Below, piece by piece: positions 29,959-37,215 of a DNA stretch of 64,000 bases. Every line of letters starts with the position of its first letter. Position 1 is the stretch's first letter. This DNA is from Limnochordaceae bacterium. Lineage in GTDB: Bacteria; Bacillota; Limnochordia; Limnochordales; Geochordaceae. The stretch is from the NCBI GenBank assembly GCA_014896295.1, contig JADBKR010000004.1:124001-188000 (forward strand). Direction: 5' to 3'. The notes beneath the pieces are model-generated. The model did not search any database and was not told where the DNA came from. It worked only from the letters and a program-made list of their open reading frames with translations. The translations under genes and the position numbers were made by a program.

Positions 29959-30607
29959 CTACGCGCCCTTGAGCGCGCGGCAGACGCTGACCGGGTGCCC
30001 TCCTACCGCCTAAGCCAGGACGGTCTGGGGCACCGGCCTCTCGACGGAGACGGGGATCCTTTGCGTCAGCTTCCTCTCGAAGGTCTCGATCCGCTGCCGG
30101 AGCGGCAGCAGCGTGCTCACCTCGAGTTCGTCCAGCAGCTCGGAGTAGCGCTGGCACATGTACTTCAAGAGCCACCGGCAGAGCGTATCGTCCCGCTCCA
30201 CCGCGCGATCGAGCGCGAGCCGGCTCACCTGGATGACCTCGGTCTCGCCGATGCTGTAGAACGGCACCATGGGATACTCCGAGGCGTGGCTCTCGCACTC
30301 GCGCAGCATGCTCGCGATCCGGTTGACGATGCCGATGTTGTCCAGCTCTTCGTCGATGCCCAGGGTGAGCCCCAGCGTCCTGGCGTTGAGCATGGCAGCT
30401 GGTAAGGACGCCGAAATCCGGACGGTAACCCGGCACCTTGGTAAACAGGAGGGCCGGTCCCCGCCGCTTGCTGTTCAGCTCCGAGATGGCGCCGATCTCG
30501 AGCCTCGCTTCCGCGTTTTCCACTCGCCTGAGCTGGCCTATTTTCTCCGCCTTCTCCAGCCACCCGCGGAGGTCGAAGGCCTCATACGTCGAACGAGGGA
30601 CAGCCAA
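29959..30607 (-). pseudogene. Chimeric remnant: UbiD decarboxylase N-terminus joined to a broken Crp/Fnr regulator
   Basis: From the start at 30607 the first 75 codons are the N-terminus of a UbiD-family decarboxylase (FDLRGWLEKAEKIGQLRRVE, GPALLFTKVPGYRPDFGVLTS). Near 30395 the frame shifts, and the continuation MLNARTLGLTLGID still looks UbiD-like. It then turns into a Crp/Fnr sensor-domain end (YSIGETEVIQVSRLALDRAV, RWLLKYMCQRYSELLDELE, LPLRQRI). A stop at 30010 interrupts a recognisable helix-turn-helix (AVGGHPVSVCRALKGA), and a second stop follows at 29959. More than 350 UbiD residues are missing. This looks like a deletion joining two genes, followed by decay. The ORF 30010-30393 might still be expressed. 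Confidence 0.55.
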
Positions 30608-30672
30608 CCGACGACACCCCTTTCAAATCGGTTGCTTCCGGCGGAACACTACCACCGCAGGTGGAACACCAT

Positions 30673-30690
30673 CATTAGCGCAGGCTAATG
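30673..30690. promoter_or_regulatory. FNR-architecture palindrome CATTAGC-N4-GCTAATG (site 1)
   Basis: Perfect 7-bp arms around GCAG. The inner TTAGC-N4-GCTAA has exactly the 5-4-5 layout of Crp/Fnr-family sites (compare TTGAT-N4-ATCAA). It lies 66 bp before the UbiD-like start on the minus strand. A second copy precedes the riboflavin kinase gene. Confidence 0.6.
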
Positions 30691-30776
30691 TGGGGGTGCC
30701 GGGAGCCGAGGGCCTCACATATAACTATTCAACTTGATTACTCTTTGAAGAATGATGCCGTGAGGAAGCCCTGGCC

Positions 30777-31430
30777 TCAGTCCGCTCGCCGGCCGAGAGA
30801 GAATCCCGCCGGGGTCTTGGTCAACTGGCGGGCGATCACGGAGCAAAGCGCGAAGTTGATGCCGCCCTTCAGAAGGTTGAAGGGAACGACCACGGGCAGG
30901 AGCAACGCGACGGCGTCATCCAGGCTCCCTCCCATGAAGAGCGGCACCAGGAGGAGGGTCAGCAGGACCTCCGCCGCCGTGTAGGCTGCGACGGCCACCA
31001 CCCCGGCGAATCCGATCCGGCGCCCGCCGCGGTGGAACGCGACCGCCGCCGCCACTCCCAGGGCGGCGCTCCCCACCAGCCGGCTGACCACGCCCACCGC
31101 GCCGCCGCCCGCCGTCGCCCCGAGAGCCAGCGCCACCACGGCGCTGATGGGCAGCACCCAGCCCGGACCCAGCCATAAGCCGGCCAGGATCACCGGGATG
31201 TCGCTCGGGTCGTAGAGGAGGTAGGGCGCGACGGGCAGCAGGGGGAAATGGACATACAGCGCAAGTACCAGGGAGATGGCCGCCAGTAGCCCCGACGAAG
31301 CGAGGCTCCGGACCCACCTGGCTTCCCGGCTTCCTCCCTGCCCTCCTGCCGGGACCCTCTCCGGTTGCTGGATGTCCTTCAGGCACGGTCCCATCCGGCG
31401 GTACCTCCCGTGGGTCAAATCAGGGTGCAT
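30777..31430 (-). CDS. ECF transporter S component, riboflavin type (RibU-like)
   Basis: Membrane substrate-capture subunit of an energy-coupling-factor vitamin importer, about 205-217 aa. After a polar start (an alternative Met lies 36 bp in) there are five or six helices. The segment LLYDPSDIPVILAGLWLGPG matches the YDPSDIPxLI motif of riboflavin S components. NLLKGGINFALCSVIARQL near the end is the expected last helix and its flank. The EcfA/EcfT module is not in the window. It overlaps the riboflavin kinase gene by 11 bp, which supports riboflavin as substrate. Confidence 0.8.
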   Translation of the reverse strand: MHPDLTHGRYRRMGPCLKDIQQPERVPAGGQGGSREARWVRSLASSGLLAAISLVLALYVHFPLLPVAPYLLYDPSDIPVILAGLWLGPGWVLPISAVVALALGATAGGGAVGVVSRLVGSAALGVAAAVAFHRGGRRIGFAGVVAVAAYTAAEVLLTLLLVPLFMGGSLDDAVALLLPVVVPFNLLKGGINFALCSVIARQLTKTPAGFSLGRRAD

Positions 31431-31863
31431 CCGCGAGCGTCCATCGGCCCCGCGGCTCCGGGACGTCGAAGCGGAGCAGGACCTCCTGGCCGTCGGCCAG
31501 GCCCAACGTCGTCCGCAGGTGGACGGGAGCCACGATCTCTACCTTGCAGGGGTCGTACCCCTCGACCAGCGGCCGAACCACCAAGCCGTCTTGCCAGCTG
31601 CTGACGCATGCCAGCCGCACCCGTCGCAGGATGGAGCAACAGATGGCTCGGGAAGGCGGGACCAGCACCGTCCCCTTTCCCAGGAGCTCTTCCAGAAGCA
31701 CCAAGCGACTCTGGATCTCCTCCGCCACCTGGACGTTCAGCGTGCCGAGCTCCGGGACGAAGCCGTAGCGCTCCTCCACCGCTTTGCGAAACCAGCCGTG
31801 GGCCGTGGCTTGCGTCCCATGCCCGTTGCCGGTCCGCACCGTGCCTCTGACGATCCGCTCCAA
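31420..31863 (-). CDS. CTP-dependent riboflavin kinase (archaeal RibK/DUF120 type)
   Basis: Cytoplasmic enzyme making FMN from riboflavin with CTP, 147 aa. The order of motifs follows the DUF120 family known mainly from archaea: RGTVRTGNGHGTQATAHGW with the nucleotide loop, ERYGFVPELGTLNVQV with the GTLNV core, DGLVVRPLVEGYDPCKVEIVAPVHLRTTLGL and DGQEVLLRF. Family members are usually 120-220 aa. It is the first gene of a riboflavin kinase-transporter pair upstream of the UbiD remnant; UbiD enzymes use prenylated FMN, which gives the group a common theme. The second TTAGC palindrome lies 80 bp upstream. Confidence 0.8.
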   Translation of the reverse strand: MERIVRGTVRTGNGHGTQATAHGWFRKAVEERYGFVPELGTLNVQVAEEIQSRLVLLEELLGKGTVLVPPSRAICCSILRRVRLACVSSWQDGLVVRPLVEGYDPCKVEIVAPVHLRTTLGLADGQEVLLRFDVPEPRGRWTLADAP

Positions 31864-31942
31864 CCGGGACGTACCTCCTCGGGCCCTGGTTCCTCCCGCC
31901 GTCTCACCTTCTCATCGCGTACCGCTCGCGCCTCGCGCCGCG

Positions 31943-31960
31943 CATTAGCGTGGGCTAAGG
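31943..31960. promoter_or_regulatory. FNR-architecture palindrome CATTAGC-N4-GCTAAGG (site 2)
   Basis: TTAGC-GTGG-GCTAA repeats the core of site 1 with a different spacer and one mismatch in the outer arm. It lies about 80 bp before the riboflavin kinase start and may serve both divergent promoters. Confidence 0.55.
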
Positions 31961-32043
31961 CGGTTGCTGGGGCTTCTTTCCTCGCACGGGGGCGCTTCCC
32001 GGGGCCGGCGCAGGCGCACTGCAGGCCGCCTCTCCGCTTCGAC

Positions 32044-32053
32044 GTGACGTCAC
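32044..32053. promoter_or_regulatory. Palindrome GTGACGTCAC
   Basis: Perfect 10-bp palindrome in the same intergenic region, followed by another GACGTC. Possible operator for the rightward gene; no further copy was found in the window. Confidence 0.25.
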
Positions 32054-32238
32054 TTGGACGTCGCCGGCACGGGTCGGAGGTGATCATTTGATATCGAGGC
32101 GGCCGTCCCCGGAGGCGCACCATGTTACCGGATGCACGCAGTGCGGGCCGGGAACCGGCGGTGCCGTCGCCCGAGGCCCGGGATCGTCCGCTGCCCGCCG
32201 GGAACGCAGGATCAATATCAGAAGGGAGAGGCGTTTGC

Positions 32239-33126
32239 ATGGGCAACCTTCACCTGACCATGGCCTGCTGGAACTACGATCGGACCCGTGCATTGCAGGA
32301 GGGACGTATCAAACCCGACGGGATCGACCTGACGTACCTTCCGCTGCCGGTCGAGGAGACCTTCTTCCGGATGCTGCGGCACCGGGAATTCGACGCCGCG
32401 GAGATGTCCCTGTCGTCGTACGTGGTATCGCTCTTCAGCGACAACCCGCCGTTCATCACGCCCGAGTACCAGATGACGGCCGGCGTCTGGATTCGCGGGA
32501 TCCTGTCCGACGAATATGGCGTACCCGTGGACAGCGTGGAGTACTTCACCGGCGGCGAAGAGGAGCCCGGCCGCCCGGAGAAGCTCCGCCTGGATCTGCC
32601 GAGCAGCATCCACGTCCACCCCATCGGGCCCGAGAAGACGCTCTCGGCCATGCTCGACAGCGGCGAGATCGACGCCCTTTACACGGCGCGCATGCCCTCG
32701 TGCTTCGCGCGGGGCTCGCAGAACGTCCGACGGCTATTCCCCAACTACAAGGAAGTCGAGCAGGCGTACTTCCAGAAGACGCGCATCTTCCCCATCATGC
32801 ACACCGTGGTCATCCGCCGCGACGTCTACGAGAAGCACCCGTGGGTGGCGCAGTCGCTGATGAAGGCGCTGGCCCAGGCCCAGCAGGAGGCCTACGCGGA
32901 CCTTTACCAGACCGCTGCCCTCAAGCTCATGCTTCCCTGGCTCACGTCGCACGTGGAAGAGACGCGTGCCGTCATGGGCCGGGACTTCTGGCCCTACGGG
33001 TTCGAGGCCAACGAGGCAACGTCGGCGGTCTTCCTGCGCTACTCGTACGGGCAGGGGCTGTCCAAGCGCCTCCTCCAGCCCCGGGACCTCTTCGCCCCGG
33101 AGACGCTGGAGTCGTTCAAGATCTGA
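32239..33126 (+). CDS. NMT1/4,5-dihydroxyphthalate-decarboxylase-like periplasmic-binding-fold protein
   Basis: 295 aa from the ATG behind GGGAGAGG. The opening LTMACWNYDRTRALQEGRIKPDGIDLTYLPLPVEETFFRMLRH and EFDAAEMSLSSYV are typical of proteins annotated as 4,5-dihydroxyphthalate decarboxylase or NMT1-like binding proteins, and PEYQMTAGVWIRGIL is their usual mid-region. No signal peptide is visible. Between SDNPPF and ITPEYQMTAG the stretch that normally carries the RHSxIYV and DLxGKxVG segments (about 35-40 residues) is missing in frame, judged from memory of the family. The neighbouring UbiD piece and permease hint at aromatic acid metabolism, but the function is uncertain. Confidence 0.7.
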   Translation: MGNLHLTMACWNYDRTRALQEGRIKPDGIDLTYLPLPVEETFFRMLRHREFDAAEMSLSSYVVSLFSDNPPFITPEYQMTAGVWIRGILSDEYGVPVDSVEYFTGGEEEPGRPEKLRLDLPSSIHVHPIGPEKTLSAMLDSGEIDALYTARMPSCFARGSQNVRRLFPNYKEVEQAYFQKTRIFPIMHTVVIRRDVYEKHPWVAQSLMKALAQAQQEAYADLYQTAALKLMLPWLTSHVEETRAVMGRDFWPYGFEANEATSAVFLRYSYGQGLSKRLLQPRDLFAPETLESFKI

Positions 33127-33249
33127 GCCGTTCGAAAGGCGAGGGGGCGCCGGCCGCACCCCCTGGGCGGGCCGCACGCCCCTTGCGCCCTTTCGAGGCA
33201 ACGGCGAGTCCTTCAGGGGACCGCCTACCACCTGGAAGGTGGGGGAACC

Positions 33250-34407
33250 GTGAGCATGCAGTCCGCTCAACCACTCACGCGGTGGTGGGCCCTTACCCGC
33301 GGCGACGTCGACGCCACGGTGGCGCAGGTAGGGCTCAACCTGGCACAGATGATCATTCCCGTCTTCCTCCTGCTGCCGGCCGGAATCTCGGCGGCCTTCA
33401 GCACGACGCACCTCTTGCCGGGGTACGCCCTGGGCTTCCTGGTCGGCTCCCTGGGCCTGGCTTTCCTCGGGATCCAGCTCGGTCGCCGGCAGGCGCGGTC
33501 GGACGTCACCTCGCACGTCTACGGGAACAACGTGCCTGCCATCCTGGCCTACACCCTCTCCATCATGCTGCCGGTCTACCTGGATCAGCACGATCCGGTG
33601 CTGGCCTGGGAGATCGCGGCGGGTGCCGTGATCTGGACCGGCCTCATCAAGCTGGCCATGGCGCCCCTCGCCAGGAGGTTGCGAGCCATCATCCCGGTGC
33701 CGGCCTCCATGACGGTGTTCGGCACCGCCATGTACAGCTACCTCGCCCTGATCCTGCTCCAGCGCCTGTTCGACAACCCGATCGTCGGCCTGGTGGCCCT
33801 GGCCATCGTCGCCGCGGCCGTCCTGGCGCGGCTGCGCGTCACCCGCTGGGGCATTCCGCCGTTTCTGGTGGTCTGGCCCATCCCGCTGGCCATCGGCCTG
33901 GCCATCGGCTACGTGCGTCCGACCTGGCAGGGGATCGCGCCGACGGTGCCATGGGCGGTCTCCCTGGGGAGCTTCCCGAGCACCACGGTGCTTTTCAGCG
34001 CCATCACCGATGCGCGGCTCTTGCTCTTCGACTACGAGGACTTCTGCGCAGCGCTGGATTCGGATCCGGCCATGATGCGGCTGCTCTTCTCCCAGCTCCA
34101 GCAAAGGTTCCTGGTGGCGGTGGAGCAGTGTCTCGTTTTCTCGAGCGAGGCTGACCAGGCGGTGGCCTTCACCCTGCGGTCGCTGGCGGAGGCTCTGGGC
34201 GACGGCCGCAGTTCCGAGGTTGCCGTCAAGCTGCCGGTGGTGCGCGAGCAGATCGCCATGTTGAGCGGCAAGAGCGTCCCTTCGGCCAACCGCGCGCTGC
34301 AGCGGCTTCGCCGGCAGGGAAAAGTCCGGTTGGACCGTGCGACCATCACCGTGCCCGGGGAATTCCGCATCGCCTCCTCGGAACGAAGATGGCTCTGGCA
34401 AGGCTGA
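33250..34407 (+). CDS. Chimeric ORF: NCS2-like permease N-terminal half joined to Crp/Fnr regulator C-terminal half
   Basis: 385 aa in one open frame. Residues 1-240 are seven or eight membrane helices of a xanthine/uracil-type permease (LNLAQMIIPVFLLLPAGI, SDVTSHVYGNNVPAILAYTLSIMLP, IPVPASMTVFGTAMYSY, GIPPFLVVWPIPLAIGLAIGY). From about residue 243 (FPSTTVLFSAITDARLLLFDYEDF) the sequence is the second half of a Crp/Fnr protein: cNMP-domain end, long C-helix and a winged helix with VVREQIAMLSGKSVPSANRALQRLRRQGKV. The regulator's N-terminal barrel and the permease's C-terminal helices are both absent. A deletion fusion (or assembly join) near 33970 is the simplest reading; a membrane-tethered regulator is the exciting alternative. 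Confidence 0.7.
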   Translation: MSMQSAQPLTRWWALTRGDVDATVAQVGLNLAQMIIPVFLLLPAGISAAFSTTHLLPGYALGFLVGSLGLAFLGIQLGRRQARSDVTSHVYGNNVPAILAYTLSIMLPVYLDQHDPVLAWEIAAGAVIWTGLIKLAMAPLARRLRAIIPVPASMTVFGTAMYSYLALILLQRLFDNPIVGLVALAIVAAAVLARLRVTRWGIPPFLVVWPIPLAIGLAIGYVRPTWQGIAPTVPWAVSLGSFPSTTVLFSAITDARLLLFDYEDFCAALDSDPAMMRLLFSQLQQRFLVAVEQCLVFSSEADQAVAFTLRSLAEALGDGRSSEVAVKLPVVREQIAMLSGKSVPSANRALQRLRRQGKVRLDRATITVPGEFRIASSERRWLWQG

Positions 34408-34468
34408 GGCGATCGGAGCCGCATACCCGGCTGCTGTGCCGAAGCTCCTCGCCGTCATCTGAAAAGGG

Positions 34469-34496
34469 TTGCAAACGTGGGCACCGTGCGTAATAA
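34469..34496 (+). promoter_or_regulatory. Putative promoter of the pqq operon
   Basis: TTGCAA (34469-34474) and TAATAA (34491-34496) are separated by 16 bp, a reasonable sigma-A-type promoter. The leader to pqqA would be about 125 nt and contains a CCGCCC/GGGCGG hairpin just before the GAAAGGGGG SD. Confidence 0.5.
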
Positions 34497-34628
34497 TCAC
34501 CGTAACGAGGCGGCGAGCCGACGGCTCGGTCTTCCCGTTGCCCTGGTCTCCCCCATCAACCACCGGTTTCTGGAGCCTGTCGCATCACCGCCCGGCAAGC
34601 TGGGCGGGAAAGAAAGGGGGCAACCAGC

Positions 34629-34700
34629 ATGTGGGTGAAGCCGGCGTTCGAGGAGATCTCCGTCTGCGCTGAGGTCACCGCCTACGTGTACGTCCGCTGA
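34629..34700 (+). CDS. pqqA: PQQ precursor peptide PqqA
   Basis: 23-residue precursor of pyrroloquinoline quinone. After MWVKPAFEEISVC the essential Glu15 and Tyr19 stand in the conserved E-x3-Y arrangement (AEVTAYVYVR); these two side chains are cross-linked by PqqE to build PQQ. A strong GAAAGGGGG SD precedes it. Length and the KPxFEEI start match PqqA peptides. The downstream pqqD-pqqE-pqqB-pqqC genes confirm the assignment. The 147-bp gap to pqqD is GC-rich and may hold an attenuating structure that lets the peptide be made in excess. Confidence 0.93.
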   Translation: MWVKPAFEEISVCAEVTAYVYVR

Positions 34701-34847
34701 GTACCGGACCGGCGGTCGAGCCGGGCACCGGGCCGGAGAGCGCTTCACCGTAACGGCAGCCCCACGTCCACGTACCTGACCCGGCGGGTTTCTCCCACCT
34801 CCCGGCCCGGGCCCTCCGACCGGTGGCGGTAGAAGGGCGAAGCCGCC

Positions 34848-35132
34848 ATGGACGCCACCAACGCATGGGCCAGACCCAGGTTGGCCCGTAGAGTTCGCTT
34901 GCGCTGGGACAGCGTGCGCCGTCGTCACGTGCTCTTGATGCCCGAGAAGGTCATCGTCCTCAACGAAACGGCCGCCGCTGTCCTTGCCTGCTGCGACGGC
35001 AGCCGTACCACCCGCGACCTCATCGCCGAGTTGAAGCAGCGCTACCCGAGCGCTGAAGTGGGCGACGACGTCATGGCTTTCCTCCAGGAGGCGACAAAGA
35101 GAGGGTGGGTGGAATGGGTGCTGCCGGGGTGA
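34848..35132 (+). CDS. pqqD: PQQ peptide chaperone PqqD
   Basis: 94-aa peptide-binding protein that delivers PqqA to the radical SAM enzyme PqqE. The conserved order RPRLARRVRLRWDSVRRRHVLLMPEKVIVLNETAAAVL, then a DLIAELKQRYP helix and the final wing, is the RRE/PqqD fold. Length is typical. Its stop overlaps the pqqE start (TGATG), and the two are sometimes fused in other bacteria. Confidence 0.93.
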   Translation: MDATNAWARPRLARRVRLRWDSVRRRHVLLMPEKVIVLNETAAAVLACCDGSRTTRDLIAELKQRYPSAEVGDDVMAFLQEATKRGWVEWVLPG

Positions 35133-36295
35133 TGGCGGGCGCTCGGACGCCCCGCCCTGTTGCCCCGCCGATGGCCATGCTGGCCGAACTCACCCACCGG
35201 TGCCCGCTGCAGTGCGTTTACTGCTCCAACCCCGTCCAACTCGTCGCTCGCTCCGCGGAGCTGGACACCCATGCGTGGGCCCGCATCTTTCGCCAGGCGG
35301 CTCGGCTCGGCGTGCTCCAGCTGCACCTATCCGGCGGTGAGCCGCTCTTGCGCCGTGACCTGGCCGAGCTCGTGCGGGTGGCTTCGGAAGAAGGACTGTA
35401 CACCAATCTCATCACCAGCGGAGTGGGCCTGTCCCAACGCAGGGTGGAGGAGCTCAAGGATGCCGGGTTGGGCGCGGTTCAGCTGAGCTTTCAGGCGGCC
35501 GACCCGTCCCTTGCCCGGGAGATTGCGGGTGGCGAGTTTTGGGAGGAGAAGGTAGCTGCCGCCACGCTCATTCGAGAGGCGGGCATCCCCTTGTCCCTCA
35601 ACGTGGTGCTCCATCGCCACAACCTCGGCCAGGTCCGGGAGCTCATGGAGATGGCGGCCGCGCTCGGAGCCGAGCGCCTGGAGCTCGCCAATACGCAGTT
35701 CTACGGGTGGGCGCTTGCCAACCGCGCCTTCCTGATGCCGGACCGGGCTGCCCTGGAGAGCGCCGAGAGAGAGGTGGCCGCCTTTCGCGCCCGGGGCAGC
35801 TCCCTCGAGATCCTTTGGGTCATCCCCGACTACCACGAGGGCCGCCCCAAGCCGTGCATGGGCGGCTGGGGGCGCCTCCAGCTCACGGTGGCCCCCGACG
35901 GGCGGGCGCTGCCGTGCCCGGTGGCCTACGTCCTGCCCGGCCTGGACCCACCGCTTGCCACCGAGGCGGCGCTGGACTGGATCTGGTACGAGTCCCCGGC
36001 GTTCCAGAGATTTCGTGGGTTTGACTGGATGCAGGAGCCGTGCCGGAGCTGTGCACGCCGGTTCGAGGATTTCGGCGGCTGCCGCTGCCAGGCGTTTCTG
36101 CTCACGGGCGATCCTGAGGCGACGGATCCGGCCTGCGCCCTATCCCCACACCACGAGCGAGTCGTCGCGGCAACCAGCCCGCTCAGGGGTCTCGACGCTG
36201 CATCCCCGCGACCCTCGCCGGCCAGCAGCCCCCGCCCGGCGAAGCCTCTTTACCGCACGTATCCGGGCCCCCGCGAGGCGGGCGTTTCCTCATGA
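35132..36295 (+). CDS. pqqE: PqqA cross-linking radical SAM enzyme PqqE
   Basis: 387 aa. It forms the Glu-Tyr C-C bond in PqqA. The radical SAM CxxxCxxC is in THRCPLQCVYCSNP near residue 25, followed by HLSGGEPLLRRDL. The C-terminal SPASM domain has the auxiliary cluster cysteines in KPCMGGWG, LPCPVAY, EPCRSCARRFEDFGGCRCQAF and DPACAL. The start is the ATG overlapping the pqqD stop, since an upstream GTG at 35105 lies within pqqD. The last 45 residues are a Pro/Ser-rich tail. The stop overlaps the pqqB start. Confidence 0.95.
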   Translation: MAGARTPRPVAPPMAMLAELTHRCPLQCVYCSNPVQLVARSAELDTHAWARIFRQAARLGVLQLHLSGGEPLLRRDLAELVRVASEEGLYTNLITSGVGLSQRRVEELKDAGLGAVQLSFQAADPSLAREIAGGEFWEEKVAAATLIREAGIPLSLNVVLHRHNLGQVRELMEMAAALGAERLELANTQFYGWALANRAFLMPDRAALESAEREVAAFRARGSSLEILWVIPDYHEGRPKPCMGGWGRLQLTVAPDGRALPCPVAYVLPGLDPPLATEAALDWIWYESPAFQRFRGFDWMQEPCRSCARRFEDFGGCRCQAFLLTGDPEATDPACALSPHHERVVAATSPLRGLDAASPRPSPASSPRPAKPLYRTYPGPREAGVSS

Positions 36296-37215
36296 GGATC
36301 CGGGTGCTCGGCACGGCCGCGGGCGGCGGTCTCCCCCAGTGGAACTGCAACTGCGCCAACTGCCGCCGTGCTCGGGCCGCCGGCCCGTCCGGCCGCCGTC
36401 TCCAATCCTCGCTGGCCGTCTCTCCCGATGGCGCAGCGTGGTACCTGATCAACGCAACGCCGGACGTCCGCGAGCAGATGGCGAATTTCCGGGCGCTGGC
36501 GCCGGGGCCTGGCATCCGGGAGACCCCGCTTCGCGGCGTCCTGCTGACCGACGCCGAACTCGACCATACCCTCGGGCTGCTGAACCTGCGAGAAAACGCT
36601 CGTTGGACGCTGTGGGCCACTCCTGCCGTCCTGCACGTGCTCGAGAGCGTCTATCCGGTGCTTCCCATCCTGCGCGCTTACTCCTCAGAGCTGCAGGTGA
36701 GGGCCATGCCGGTGGACAGGGCGTTCATGCTCCCGCCTGAGCGTGCACCGGGCGCGAGCGTCCGGGTGCTCGCGCACGGAGGTCTCTCGGCGACTGCCCA
36801 TCTACGCGCAAGCCTTGTCCGGCGCGCCTGCGCCGGGAGCGGTCGTCGCCTTCACGTTGACCAACCCGACTACCGGCCGACGGCTGGTCTACGCTCCAGG
36901 GCTGCGCCGGCTCGAGGCCCCCTCCGAGCACAGCTCGAACAGGCCGACGTCGTGCTGCTGGACGGCACGCTCTGGGACGAGGACGAACTCGTCCGCCTCG
37001 GCGTCGCCCACCGCACCGCGGCCGACATGGATCATGCCCCGATGAACGGCAGCCACGGTACGGCCCGGTGGTTCGGCGAATTGTCTGCGCGGTGGAAGCT
37101 TTACGTTCACGTCAACAACACCAACCCGGCCCTGGATCCCTCGTCGCCGGAGCGGCGAAGGCTCCGGGAGGCCGGGCTGGACATCGCCGAAGACGGTTGG
37201 GAGGTCGAACTATGA
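36292..37215 (+). CDS. pqqB: PQQ biosynthesis protein PqqB (segment in the wrong frame)
   Basis: Metallo-beta-lactamase-fold protein of 307 residues. The start MRIRVLGTAAGGGLPQWNCNC, INATPDVREQM, LTDAELDHTLGLLNLRE and the end DMDHAPMNGSHG through YVHVNNTNP are canonical PqqB. Between about 36780 and 36920, however, the open frame reads as noise, while the neighbouring frame gives the expected middle (RRLPIYAQALSGAPAPGAVV and then FTLTNPTTGRRLVYAPGLRRLE). Two compensating one-base indels therefore flank this segment, the second beside a C-run near 36918. As read, about 50 residues would be replaced. Start and stop overlap pqqE and pqqC. Confidence 0.88.
   Translation: MRIRVLGTAAGGGLPQWNCNCANCRRARAAGPSGRRLQSSLAVSPDGAAWYLINATPDVREQMANFRALAPGPGIRETPLRGVLLTDAELDHTLGLLNLRENARWTLWATPAVLHVLESVYPVLPILRAYSSELQVRAMPVDRAFMLPPERAPGASVRVLAHGGLSATAHLRASLVRRACAGSGRRLHVDQPDYRPTAGLRSRAAPARGPLRAQLEQADVVLLDGTLWDEDELVRLGVAHRTAADMDHAPMNGSHGTARWFGELSARWKLYVHVNNTNPALDPSSPERRRLREAGLDIAEDGWEVEL

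Larger units (their letters stand above)
31864..32238. other. Intergenic region between divergent FMN-gene operon and NMT1-like gene
   Basis: About 375 bases with no convincing gene. It contains the second TTAGC palindrome, a GTGACGTCAC palindrome and, at its right end, the GGGAGAGG SD of the next gene. The leftward promoter for the riboflavin kinase and the rightward promoter for the binding-like protein must both lie here. Confidence 0.5.

Noticed and set aside
28399-30405. A 668-aa FGGY kinase with a long extra C-terminal domain
   Set aside because: The extra 160 residues have no domain and are the antisense of the UbiD/Crp remnant. The natural kinase tail is in the +1 frame and ends at 29926.
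29821-30675. A 14-bp sequence (GGTGGAACACCATC) present at 29822 and 30661, considered as a recombination repeat
   Set aside because: Matches of this length are expected by chance several times in 64 kb, and the flanks do not match.
33127-33249. GC-rich segment between the NMT1-like and permease genes considered as a riboswitch
   Set aside because: No known riboswitch core could be recognised, and the apparent pairing is of the low-complexity G/C type common in this genome.
32734-34563. A 609-aa minus-strand frame opposite the permease/Crp chimera
   Set aside because: Long but composed of Arg/Gln/His-rich shadow sequence; the plus strand shows membrane helices and a helix-turn-helix.
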